Positions 37,371 to 45,109 of a stretch of 64,000 nucleotides of DNA are shown one piece after another (the stretch's first letter is position 1; every line of letters begins with the position of its first letter). The translations under genes were made by a program, and so were the position numbers. Below the pieces are notes generated by a model that was given only the letters and a program-made list of their open reading frames with translations, was not told the origin of the DNA and did not search any database. Origin of the DNA: Terriglobales bacterium (GTDB lineage: Bacteria > Acidobacteriota > Terriglobia > Bryobacterales > Bryobacteraceae); NCBI GenBank assembly GCA_027485675.1, contig JAIXQP010000052.1, positions 54,821-118,820 of the forward strand. The letters run 5' to 3'.

Positions 37371-38549
37371 GGGCGAACCCTCCCGCCGCGGGTCGCGGTA
37401 ATGCACCAAAGCGACACGCCCTACCGTCACCCGGGTAGCCCCTTTCGTATGGTTCGGGACGAAGGCCACCCGCAACACACGAACCGGCCCGCCACCCTCT
37501 TTCGCCAACTGCCCGATTACCGTGGTGACATCAAACTGGAACGTCAACCCATCTGCCGGAGCCGGCCGGCGGGCCGCCGTCGCCTCCATAATGCCGTACA
37601 TGGCCAGCACGCCTACGCGTAAGTCCGGCCGCTTTTTCGGGTTCACTCCCCTCGGAAGGTTCAGGTAGACGGCATAGGCCGGCGGAAGCTCGGTCGCTTT
37701 GAGGCTTTCCATCCGTAGGACGAACCGGCCGCCCGGCGTCGGCGCGTCAATCGGAATCCTCAACTCTTCGGTCCGGGGACTCAGCGAAAACGCCTTGCTG
37801 GTCGCTCCCATCAGATGCCCTTCGGGTAGCGGCTGGGCCGCCGCGAGTGACCATGCCGCCAAACCGAGGGTGAGCAGGAACGAAACGCGGCGGCGCGGTC
37901 GAAACGCGCCACGCTCTGCCTGGCTGATCATGTAACCACCTCCCAGCGCCACCAGACTGTGCCCGGCGAACGTACATGCCACCATCAATGGCCAACAGGT
38001 GCCGACACAAGCCGCCCCACGCACCGCGCCGAAGCAAAGTGCATCGCGATACGCGGGCCACCCCTTCGCCGCCAGCGGCATCTGGCGGTGGCAGGCCGCC
38101 AACGAGTAAGCATACGGCCGGGTGAACAGCCAGCAAGCCGCCAAGACAAACGCCCCGCTCGCGGCTTCCCGTTGATGAGCAAGGGGACTTGATCGCAAGG
38201 CCGCCACCACCAGGCCCAGGCCCAGCCAAGGCACTGCGAAACCGCCGAGCACGCTCGCAATGGCGCGATTGCGGCGGCGCCATAGGCTGATCTCCGCTGT
38301 CTCGCGAATCGTCTCAAGGTGGAAAGGCAGCATCATCGCCAAAACCATCAGACTCCAATGCAGCACCTCGCTTCCGTACCCAAGCGTCCGCGGCGCGTGG
38401 ACATGCCCCGCATGGGGCCCTCCGGCAAGTCCCAACCCAACCAGCACCGCCCAGGAAGAAGCACACAAGACAACGGCCCACCATTCCGGATGCTGCCAAA
38501 GGTAGTCTGGTAGCGTGCGCGGGCGGGCCCAAGCGCTCCCCGTCCTCAT
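37356..38549 (-). CDS. DUF2182 membrane protein fused to tyrosinase-type C-terminal beta domain
   Basis: A 397-residue protein. Residues about 20-245 are DUF2182: A-M-M-L-P in the second membrane segment, and the conserved cysteine region A-A-C-H-R-Q. A histidine-bearing loop, G-G-P-H46-A-G-H49-V-H51, sits in the same place as the H-H-H-G-H loop of the 18972-19688 protein. Residues about 255-385, beginning L-M-G-A-T-S-K, repeat the beta domain that ends the first tyrosinase and forms the 38546-39034 protein (A-V-Y-L-N-L-P-R-G; R-V-G-V-L-A-M-Y-G). ATGA overlap with the upstream gene fixes the start. It is the last gene of the second tyrosinase locus. Confidence 0.82.
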   Translation of the reverse strand: MRTGSAWARPRTLPDYLWQHPEWWAVVLCASSWAVLVGLGLAGGPHAGHVHAPRTLGYGSEVLHWSLMVLAMMLPFHLETIRETAEISLWRRRNRAIASVLGGFAVPWLGLGLVVAALRSSPLAHQREAASGAFVLAACWLFTRPYAYSLAACHRQMPLAAKGWPAYRDALCFGAVRGAACVGTCWPLMVACTFAGHSLVALGGGYMISQAERGAFRPRRRVSFLLTLGLAAWSLAAAQPLPEGHLMGATSKAFSLSPRTEELRIPIDAPTPGGRFVLRMESLKATELPPAYAVYLNLPRGVNPKKRPDLRVGVLAMYGIMEATAARRPAPADGLTFQFDVTTVIGQLAKEGGGPVRVLRVAFVPNHTKGATRVTVGRVALVHYRDPRREGSPERPQ

Positions 38550-39034
38550 ACGAAGTACAGCCGGATTTGGCCCACCTGCACTGCCAGCGCACTCTCCCAG
38601 GCGCCAGGGACAAACGTCACCCGCAGCCGCTTTGCATCCCAATGCTCTTCGGCTACCAGGCGAAGCACGATCCCGGTGACGTCGAACCGGAAGCTCAGGC
38701 CATTGCCCGGGTGCCGCTCGTCTCGCCGGCTGGATTCGCGAAGTCCGAACATCGCCAGCGTGCCTACCCGCAACTCCGGATGTTGTTCGCCAGGCTCCCC
38801 GGAAGGCAGATTGAGGTAGACGAGGTAGTTAGGTGCCGCCTCGGCGGAGGTGATGTTCGTCACATGGAGATAAACCTTACGCAGGGACCGGTCCGCACGG
38901 AGGCGAGCCGGACCGGTCGGGGCATCGATTTCAAACTCGACGTCGAACGGCTCCCGGCCTAACAGGATCGGCGCGCTCGTGGCTCCGACAAGTTCGGCGG
39001 AGGGCGTAGCGGGTTCGGGCGGAGAAGGCGGCAT
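38546..39034 (-). CDS. Stand-alone tyrosinase C-terminal-type beta domain, probably split off by a frameshift
   Basis: A 162-residue product starting M-P-P-S-P-P-E-P, then E-L-V-G-A-T-S-A-P, the same junction as in the 486-residue tyrosinase at 17512. The rest (L-V-Y-L-N-L-P-S-G; R-V-G-T-L-A-M-F-G; Q-V-G-Q-I-R-L-Y-F) is the same beta domain. Its frame stays open upstream through the tyrosinase stop, reading T-A-E-T-D-Q-T-E-I-N-Q-L-E-S-L. A -1 shift just before 39091 would therefore restore one long tyrosinase. No good ribosome-binding site precedes the ATG at 39034. It may be a real separate gene or the second half of a frameshifted one. It overlaps the DUF2182 start by ATGA. Confidence 0.7.
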   Translation of the reverse strand: MPPSPPEPATPSAELVGATSAPILLGREPFDVEFEIDAPTGPARLRADRSLRKVYLHVTNITSAEAAPNYLVYLNLPSGEPGEQHPELRVGTLAMFGLRESSRRDERHPGNGLSFRFDVTGIVLRLVAEEHWDAKRLRVTFVPGAWESALAVQVGQIRLYFV

Positions 39035-39090
39035 GAGGGACTCCAGTTGGTTGATTTCAGTCTGATCGGTTTCAGCCGTGGGCGCTAGCG

Positions 39091-40074
39091 CTATGGCGGA
39101 CCACCGAGCGGATCGCTGGTATCGTCATAAACGTATGCCAAAGGGGTGGGAAACGTCACGACGACCTCGGCGGGTGTCATGTTTACGATTGCGCCGGTCG
39201 CGTCGTGGAACGTGAAAGGGACATCGAGGAGCCAATCATTCGTAGTGGGGTTCGCATGGGTATTCACCCTGCGAAGCCATACCTCCCACAGCCGGTCGAG
39301 GTTGCAATGGTGAAGCCAGAAGATGGGATCTAGCGGGGCTCGGGTGAATGACCCCATGAAGCCGCCCGCGGCTGGCCCCGACACCGCCACGTGCATAGTG
39401 GCATGGGGTGTTCCTTCGAGCGCGCCTAACGTAATCCCAGCGGCGTGCGAAAACACGGTTTTGGGTCCTCCGAAGCCGGCACTTCCACCGCCGGATTCAA
39501 AACTCGCTTCACGGAGACAAGCCGTCAGATCGGTGTCGCCAGCGCCAACAAAGTTCCGGCCACGATTTGCGTCCCGGTGCCGCTGCGCCACAAAGAGATG
39601 GTTCGGCGAGCCATCCCGCAGCCGGCGTGCCCGAAATGGAGCCGGTAAACGGGCGGCCGCCGGCGAGGCGCTGTAATTCCAGTACGGTAGGGCCCAATCG
39701 GAGGGTCCGCCGAGGCGCGCCACCTCCGCCATCACGATCTTCTCAAAAAAATGGAGATACATCCGATGCCAAGGCAGGAAGAACCAGGAAGAGTGTTGGC
39801 ACTGGTTCCAGAAGCGCCCTTGCTCGGCAGCGGAAGGAAGCACATCGCTCGGGTCGGCAGAGGGATCTTCGCTCGCTCGATAGTCGTGGATCGCGGCCTG
39901 GAAGCGCCAACTCAACGGGTCGGCGATCGGCTTGGCCTTCATCGCGCCGATGGCTTGGCGGTAAAAGTCGATGATCGGATCATCCGCCGGAAGACTGAGG
40001 ATGTTCCGCCGAATCCGGAACGGAAGTGGCACGGCGGGACGGTTGGCAAGTAGGGTGGGAGGGAAGGGGCCCAT
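39091..40074 (-). CDS. Tyrosinase (type-3 copper oxidase), second copy
   Basis: A 327-residue catalytic domain, clearly paralogous to the one at 17512. CuA: H63, H94 and H103 (Q-H-S-S-W-F-F-L-P-W-H-R). CuB: H224, H228 (H-A-T-M-H) and H255 (D-P-I-F-W-L-H-H-C-N-L-D-R). It ends at G-G-P-P-stop, where the paralogue continues into its beta domain; that domain follows as a separate frame after 56 bases. No signal peptide. It starts 14 bases after the OmpA/peptidoglycan-binding-like gene, so co-transcription is likely. All six copper ligands are intact, so the enzyme could be active even without its C-terminal domain. Confidence 0.9.
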   Translation of the reverse strand: MGPFPPTLLANRPAVPLPFRIRRNILSLPADDPIIDFYRQAIGAMKAKPIADPLSWRFQAAIHDYRASEDPSADPSDVLPSAAEQGRFWNQCQHSSWFFLPWHRMYLHFFEKIVMAEVARLGGPSDWALPYWNYSASPAAARLPAPFRARRLRDGSPNHLFVAQRHRDANRGRNFVGAGDTDLTACLREASFESGGGSAGFGGPKTVFSHAAGITLGALEGTPHATMHVAVSGPAAGGFMGSFTRAPLDPIFWLHHCNLDRLWEVWLRRVNTHANPTTNDWLLDVPFTFHDATGAIVNMTPAEVVVTFPTPLAYVYDDTSDPLGGPP

Positions 40075-40088
40075 GGCTAAAAACCTGA

Positions 40089-42344
40089 CTAGGGTGCGGT
40101 TGGTTGACGGCCCTTGAGCGATGGGTCGCAGGTGTCGTGAACGGTGCGGATGGCCTCGATCGTCGGCGCGTCCAAGGTTCCGTTAATCACAATCAAGGGA
40201 AATTTTGGGCGGTAGTCTCGCTGAAAGGACCGAATGTCGACTGGCCGGCCCGGTTGCATTTCGTATCCCAAATTGCGCAGTCGCAGCTCGGCCGCCGCCT
40301 CCCCATCCGGCTCCGGAATGTCAATCACCACGTCCATTTCGAACTCGAAGGTCGATTCAGGGGTCGGCAGCGCCGTGGCCGCATTGTCTCCCGGCCGGGG
40401 TTGGTTCCATTTCAAGTTCACCGTGGCCGGCACCACGGGATCGCGGATGGCAATGTAGGCATCTTCGGGCGGCGGCGGGGCTAACGTGTTCGCCACCGGC
40501 GGCGCACCCGTTGCCCGCTCCACCCGCGGAGGCTTGCCATTTTCACTGATCAGGCACGGCGCAAACGGTAACGGGTGGGCGATGCGGTCAAACAGGCGAA
40601 TCCAGAACACCCGCTCCACGGGCCGTACGATTTCGCAGGGCGACCCTGTCACCAGACGCTGATAGAAACGGCAGGCAAACGTATCGTGGGTCTGTTCGAA
40701 TTCGCGGCGTTCGGCGTGCGGCGTGCGGCGAGCCTCGCCGTCGGACCAAAAGCGCTTTCGGCAACCCGCGATGCCCTCGCTAATGCGAGGACACGGCCAT
40801 TTCTCCGGAGTAACACTGGTTCCCGGGCGGAAAAGAAGAATCATAACCCGCCGGTTCACTTCGTTTTCCGCGTCCCGCTCGGATTTATCGGCCGCTTCCA
40901 AATACGCTTGGTGTTCGGTTTGCGAAAACGACAAAACAGGATTGAATTCCCCGCACCCTTGCAGATCGCCCTTGCCCGCTGCATCGGCGCCCCGGCCTAG
41001 GAACTCCGCGGGCTGCAGCGTTTCGGGCGATAGGAAGTCCATGTAGGCCGCAAAGAGTTTTGCTCGCGTGATGGGGCCAGCCACGCCATCCTCGGTCAGA
41101 TCGGCTTGCCCCTGAAACTCCTGAATGGCGGCTGTTGTGCTGGGGTTGGCCGAGCCGGTAACTGGCCCAGGGTTGTGGCCCAGCGCCGTCAACATATGCT
41201 GGACGCTGGCCAGACCCCAGCCCTCGGAAGCTCCCGCTAACGAGTAGAGTTGCTCCCATCGGGCGGTATCGCGTGTGAGAACCGCGTAAACAGAGTTGGC
41301 TCGATTGCCGCTGAGCGTCTTGTTAAAAACATCGTCGCCCACCGGGTCGGCATGTCCGAAAACGGAGAGCGGGGCGCCGGGGTGTGCCGCTCGCAGCTTG
41401 GCTAACGCGGCAAATTCAGGGCGGGTTTCGGGCAGGATAAAAGACGATGCAAAGGCAAATCCAGCGTTCTTCAGCTTCCAACAGGCCACTGGAATCAGCT
41501 CCATCCGGATCGTGTTCTTCCCTTTCCCGGCCGTGGAGGGCGAGACGACAACGGGAAGAACAGCAACCAGCGGATGGTCGGCGCTCAAGCCTCCCACACT
41601 ATTTACCGGTAGCGCCGGGGTGGGCGTCGGTGGGGCAACGGGAGCAGCCGGTTCCGGAGCCTGTGTCGTCTCCTCCTCCGTGGGGGTCAGGCGTTCCACC
41701 ACCGAACGGCGGCCAGGTCCGGTATACCGGAGGACGATCGGCCCGGTCAGGTTGTAATGATCCGGGCCGAGTGCGGCTGCTACGAAAACCTCGACAATGT
41801 CCGGTATCGTGTCCGACTCGAAGTCCCAATTGTCATCCAGAGCCCCCATCTCGGCATCGACCCGGCGCAACTCGTCCGCGTACACGAACCTCGTCCCCGC
41901 CATCAACGCCGCCGCCACCGTACCGTGAACATAGGCGGCATCGGCTGCCTCTAGCGCTCCCGGGGTGAACCCATTACTGCCTCCCAGGTAGAGGTCACCG
42001 GCGATTCCCCGGTCTGCCGCCGCCGTAAAACCCAGCTCCACCAAGTCGGCAAATGTGTATTCGCCCCGTGCAAACGGTAACTCTTCGTCCAGAAAGCTGC
42101 TCACAATCGGGAAACTTGCCGCTTGGAGATCCCGGCCGTACCCATTGGTCATCACTTCGACCTGCGGCATTTCGAGAATGACGTGGGCAAAGTCCGGGAC
42201 GAAGTCATGCACAAACAGGCCCGGTGGGTCGTAAGGACTGAATGGCTGGCCATATTCAGCTAGATTGTTAATCGCTACCGCGTCGAGGTCGGCGTACCGG
42301 GAGCAGCGCCAGATGCCTGTAGACTGGATTAGTTCCCAACTCAC
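40089..42344 (-). CDS. Multi-domain protein with OmpA-like and peptidoglycan-binding-like domains
   Basis: A 751-residue protein with no signal peptide (M-S-W-E-L-I-Q-S-T-G). Order: an N-terminal region of unknown fold (1-240), a Pro/Thr linker, and an OmpA-like domain (about 290-360, S-V-F-G-H-A-D-P-V-G; L-S-G-N-R-A-N-S-V). Then a PG_binding_1-like domain (about 375-440, V-Q-H-M-L-T-A-L-G; D-G-V-A-G-P-I-T-R), a cysteine-rich block (C-R-K-R-F-W-S-D-G; F-A-C-R-F-Y-Q-R-L; S-P-C-E) and a final region that again looks like a degenerate PG-binding repeat. OmpA-like domains in leaderless proteins are also known from secreted spike or effector proteins, so the target may be another cell. First gene of the tyrosinase operon. 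Confidence 0.75.
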   Translation of the reverse strand: MSWELIQSTGIWRCSRYADLDAVAINNLAEYGQPFSPYDPPGLFVHDFVPDFAHVILEMPQVEVMTNGYGRDLQAASFPIVSSFLDEELPFARGEYTFADLVELGFTAAADRGIAGDLYLGGSNGFTPGALEAADAAYVHGTVAAALMAGTRFVYADELRRVDAEMGALDDNWDFESDTIPDIVEVFVAAALGPDHYNLTGPIVLRYTGPGRRSVVERLTPTEEETTQAPEPAAPVAPPTPTPALPVNSVGGLSADHPLVAVLPVVVSPSTAGKGKNTIRMELIPVACWKLKNAGFAFASSFILPETRPEFAALAKLRAAHPGAPLSVFGHADPVGDDVFNKTLSGNRANSVYAVLTRDTARWEQLYSLAGASEGWGLASVQHMLTALGHNPGPVTGSANPSTTAAIQEFQGQADLTEDGVAGPITRAKLFAAYMDFLSPETLQPAEFLGRGADAAGKGDLQGCGEFNPVLSFSQTEHQAYLEAADKSERDAENEVNRRVMILLFRPGTSVTPEKWPCPRISEGIAGCRKRFWSDGEARRTPHAERREFEQTHDTFACRFYQRLVTGSPCEIVRPVERVFWIRLFDRIAHPLPFAPCLISENGKPPRVERATGAPPVANTLAPPPPEDAYIAIRDPVVPATVNLKWNQPRPGDNAATALPTPESTFEFEMDVVIDIPEPDGEAAAELRLRNLGYEMQPGRPVDIRSFQRDYRPKFPLIVINGTLDAPTIEAIRTVHDTCDPSLKGRQPTAP

Positions 42345-42607
42345 AATCTACCTCCGCGGGCTTCGTATCGGAGTTATCCAAACCTCCGCTGGCGCCAGCT
42401 CACATTACCACCGTCGCACCACTGTGAGTCTCGCTTAGATGGCGTTACAACATTTATCCGCCCTTCCGTCACTGCCACCTCCTCGGTCTGCGCCAAAAAC
42501 TGCCGGTCGCTCGAAGCAGCCTTCGCTCCCTCGTCCGCCGGGGTCGGTCCACGGCGCCCCACCCGCTCCGTCCAGCCTCCCCCCGCACCCTATGTTCTAA
42601 TCGCAAG

Positions 42608-44896
42608 ATGCCGGTCGCGCTGCTCGTCCTCCTGTTCTCCCTCCCCCTCCTCGCCCAACCCGATATCCCCCAAACCTACGCCCAACTCTGCGCCGGCTGC
42701 CACGGCGCCGACGCCCGCGGCTCCCAGCAAGGCCCCGGCCTCTCCGGCAACCTCCGCCTCCGCCGCCGCTCCCCCCAAAGCCTCCGCAACGTCATCACCC
42801 GCGGCATCCCCGCCGCCGGCATGCCCGGCTTCCCCCTCCCCGACGCCACCCTCGACGGCCTCGTCGCCCTCGTCATCAGCCTCAACGCCGTCGCCGCCGA
42901 CTCCAAAGTCCCCGGCGACCCCGCCGCCGGCGCCGCCTACTTCTTCGGCCAGGGCCAGTGCGCCACCTGCCACATGGTCGCCGGCCGGGGCGCCCCCATC
43001 GGTCCCGACCTTTCGAGCATCGCCCGCGACCTCACCGTCGATCAGCTCCGCGACGCTCTCCTGAACCCTTCCGCCCGCCTCGCCCCCGGCTACCAACTCG
43101 TCAATCTCACCCGCCCTAACACCCCCGCCCTCCGCGGCTTCGCCCGCAACCGCAGCGCCTATGAAATCGCCATTCAGGACCTGAAAGGCGGCCTCCACTC
43201 CGTCCCCCTCACCGCCGCCACCCGCGTCACCGACGAAAAGGCCTCCGCCATGCCCCCGGCCCAAGCCTCCCCCGCCGAACTCCAAAACCTCCTCGCCTTC
43301 CTCAGCACCCTCTCCGGCGTCAAACCCGGCGCCCTCGCCCCCGCCTCCTCCGCCCCCGGGGCCATCTCCTTCGCCCGCATCCAAAACCCCCCGTCCGGCG
43401 ACTGGCTCACCTACAACGGCAACCTCAGCGGCAACCGCTACAGCCCTCTCAACCAGATCAACGCCGCCAACGTCCACCAGCTCACCCTCCAGTGGTCCTA
43501 CACCATCCCCCTCTGGACCCAGTTCCTCCCCGACACGCCCTACTTCCACGAAAACATGCGCTATTTCGGCCTCGAAACGGTTCCCGTCGTCGCCGACGGC
43601 ATCATGTATCTCACCGGTCCCAACCAGGTCCACGCCGTCTCCGCCCTCACCGGCCACCCCATCTGGCAATACTCCCGGCCCCGCACCCCTGGCCTCGTCT
43701 CCGACCCCTCCCTCGGCACCAACCGCGGCGTCGCCCTCCTTGGCGACAACGTCTTCTTCGTCACTGACAACGCCCACCTCCTCGCGCTGAACCGCATCAC
43801 CGGCCGCCTCGTCTGGGAAACCGTTCTCTGGGATGAGCCCCAAAAGTACGGCGGCACCATCGCGCCGCTGATCGTCAAGGACATGGTTATCGCCGGAGTC
43901 GCCGGCGGCGATTGGGGCATCCGCGGCTTCATCTCCGCCTACAAAGCCTCCACCGGCGAACGCGTCTGGCGCCATTGGACCGTCCCCGCCGACGGCGAAC
44001 CCGGCATCGAAACCTGGATCGGCGGCGGCCACAAACTCGGCGGCGGCTCCACCTGGCTCACCGGCTCCTACGACCCCTCCACCGACACCCTCTACTGGGC
44101 CACCGGCAACCCCTGGCCCAACTCCGACGACCGCCAGCGCGGCGGCGACAACCTCTACACCGACTCCGTCCTCGCCCTCAACCCCGCCGACGGCAAGCTC
44201 AAGTGGTACTACCAGTTCACCCCCCACGACACCCACGACTGGGACGCCACCGAGCCCAACGTCCTCGTCGATACCACTTACAAAGGGCAGCCCCGCAAGC
44301 TCCTCCTCCACGCCGACCGCAACGGCTTCTTCTACGTCTTCGACCGTACCGACGGCAAGCTGCTTCTCGGCAAGTCGTTCCTCCATCGCCTCACCTGGGC
44401 GAGCGGCATCGGCCCCGACGGCCGCCCGCAGAAGGCGCCCCCGAGCGAACTCGGTTGCCCCGACCACGCCACCAACTGGAACGGCACCACTTGGAGCCCG
44501 ACGACCAAGCTCTACACCATCATCGCCATCGAAAAGTGCACCGTGAATCTCCTTCCAGGCAGTTGGAAAACCGCCCGCCCGCCGGAGGACCCCGGCGTGA
44601 AGTATCTCCGCGCGCTGAACATCGAAACCGGCGCCATCGCCTGGGAAGTCCCGCTCACCGGTCCCGTCGACGGCAAGCGCGTCGCCGGCCTCCTCGGCAC
44701 CGCGGGCGGCCTGCTCTTCTACGGCGACCCCAGCGGCTACTTCGTCGCCGCCGACGAACGCAACGGCAAGACGCTCTGGCGGGTTCCCCTCCACGCCACC
44801 ATTAAGACCTCGCCCATGACCTACTCCGTCAACGGCCGCCAGTACATCACCCTGGCCGTGGGCGCCAACGTCATGACCTTCTCTCTGCCCCGCTAA
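42608..44896 (+). CDS. Secreted cytochrome c-PQQ-dependent dehydrogenase fusion
   Basis: A 762-residue exported protein: signal peptide (1-16), two cytochrome c domains with haem sites C28-A-G-C31-H32 and C118-A-T-C121-H122, then an eight-bladed PQQ quinoprotein propeller (about 255-760, W-L-T-Y-N-G-N-L-S-G-N-R-Y-S-P-L). Quinoprotein dehydrogenases oxidise alcohols or sugars in the periplasm and pass electrons to cytochrome c; here the acceptors are fused at the N-terminus rather than the usual C-terminus. Substrate unknown. It is divergent from the tyrosinase operon across 263 bases, in which no gene or clear site is visible. Confidence 0.88.
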   Translation: MPVALLVLLFSLPLLAQPDIPQTYAQLCAGCHGADARGSQQGPGLSGNLRLRRRSPQSLRNVITRGIPAAGMPGFPLPDATLDGLVALVISLNAVAADSKVPGDPAAGAAYFFGQGQCATCHMVAGRGAPIGPDLSSIARDLTVDQLRDALLNPSARLAPGYQLVNLTRPNTPALRGFARNRSAYEIAIQDLKGGLHSVPLTAATRVTDEKASAMPPAQASPAELQNLLAFLSTLSGVKPGALAPASSAPGAISFARIQNPPSGDWLTYNGNLSGNRYSPLNQINAANVHQLTLQWSYTIPLWTQFLPDTPYFHENMRYFGLETVPVVADGIMYLTGPNQVHAVSALTGHPIWQYSRPRTPGLVSDPSLGTNRGVALLGDNVFFVTDNAHLLALNRITGRLVWETVLWDEPQKYGGTIAPLIVKDMVIAGVAGGDWGIRGFISAYKASTGERVWRHWTVPADGEPGIETWIGGGHKLGGGSTWLTGSYDPSTDTLYWATGNPWPNSDDRQRGGDNLYTDSVLALNPADGKLKWYYQFTPHDTHDWDATEPNVLVDTTYKGQPRKLLLHADRNGFFYVFDRTDGKLLLGKSFLHRLTWASGIGPDGRPQKAPPSELGCPDHATNWNGTTWSPTTKLYTIIAIEKCTVNLLPGSWKTARPPEDPGVKYLRALNIETGAIAWEVPLTGPVDGKRVAGLLGTAGGLLFYGDPSGYFVAADERNGKTLWRVPLHATIKTSPMTYSVNGRQYITLAVGANVMTFSLPR

Positions 44897-45012
44897 GCTG
44901 CCCGCCGGCAAAGAAGCCGTAACGCTTCCCCCGCCCGGCGCCTCCTTCCCATGGACATCCGTTCTTTCGCCTGGAAACCATTGCGATCCACGAATGCGCA
45001 AGGAGGCTAGTT

Positions 45013-45087
45013 ATGCACAGTATCTTCTACATCATCGGAGTCATCGTCGTCGTTGTGTTCGTCGTCAGATTCTTCGGCCTCGCCTAA
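45013..45087 (+). CDS. 24-residue single-span membrane peptide
   Basis: ATG at 45013 to TAA at 45085-45087 encodes M-H-S-I-F-Y-I-I-G-V-I-V-V-V-V-F-V-V-R, then F-F-G-L-A. It is one hydrophobic helix with an Arg near the end. A perfect Shine-Dalgarno AGGAGG at 45001-45006 lies 6 bases upstream, much better than for most genes in the window. Similar very short peptides ending in x-F-F-G-L or x-L-G-L-R are widespread in environmental bacteria but usually missed by gene callers. Function unknown. It sits between the PQQ dehydrogenase and the convergent kinase gene. Confidence 0.72.
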   Translation: MHSIFYIIGVIVVVVFVVRFFGLA

Positions 45088-45109
45088 CTCCATCCACCCC
45101 GGCGCGGCC

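Noticed and set aside
42590..45001. 803-codon open frame on the minus strand
   Set aside because: Antisense to the cytochrome-PQQ dehydrogenase, whose haem and propeller motifs are unambiguous.
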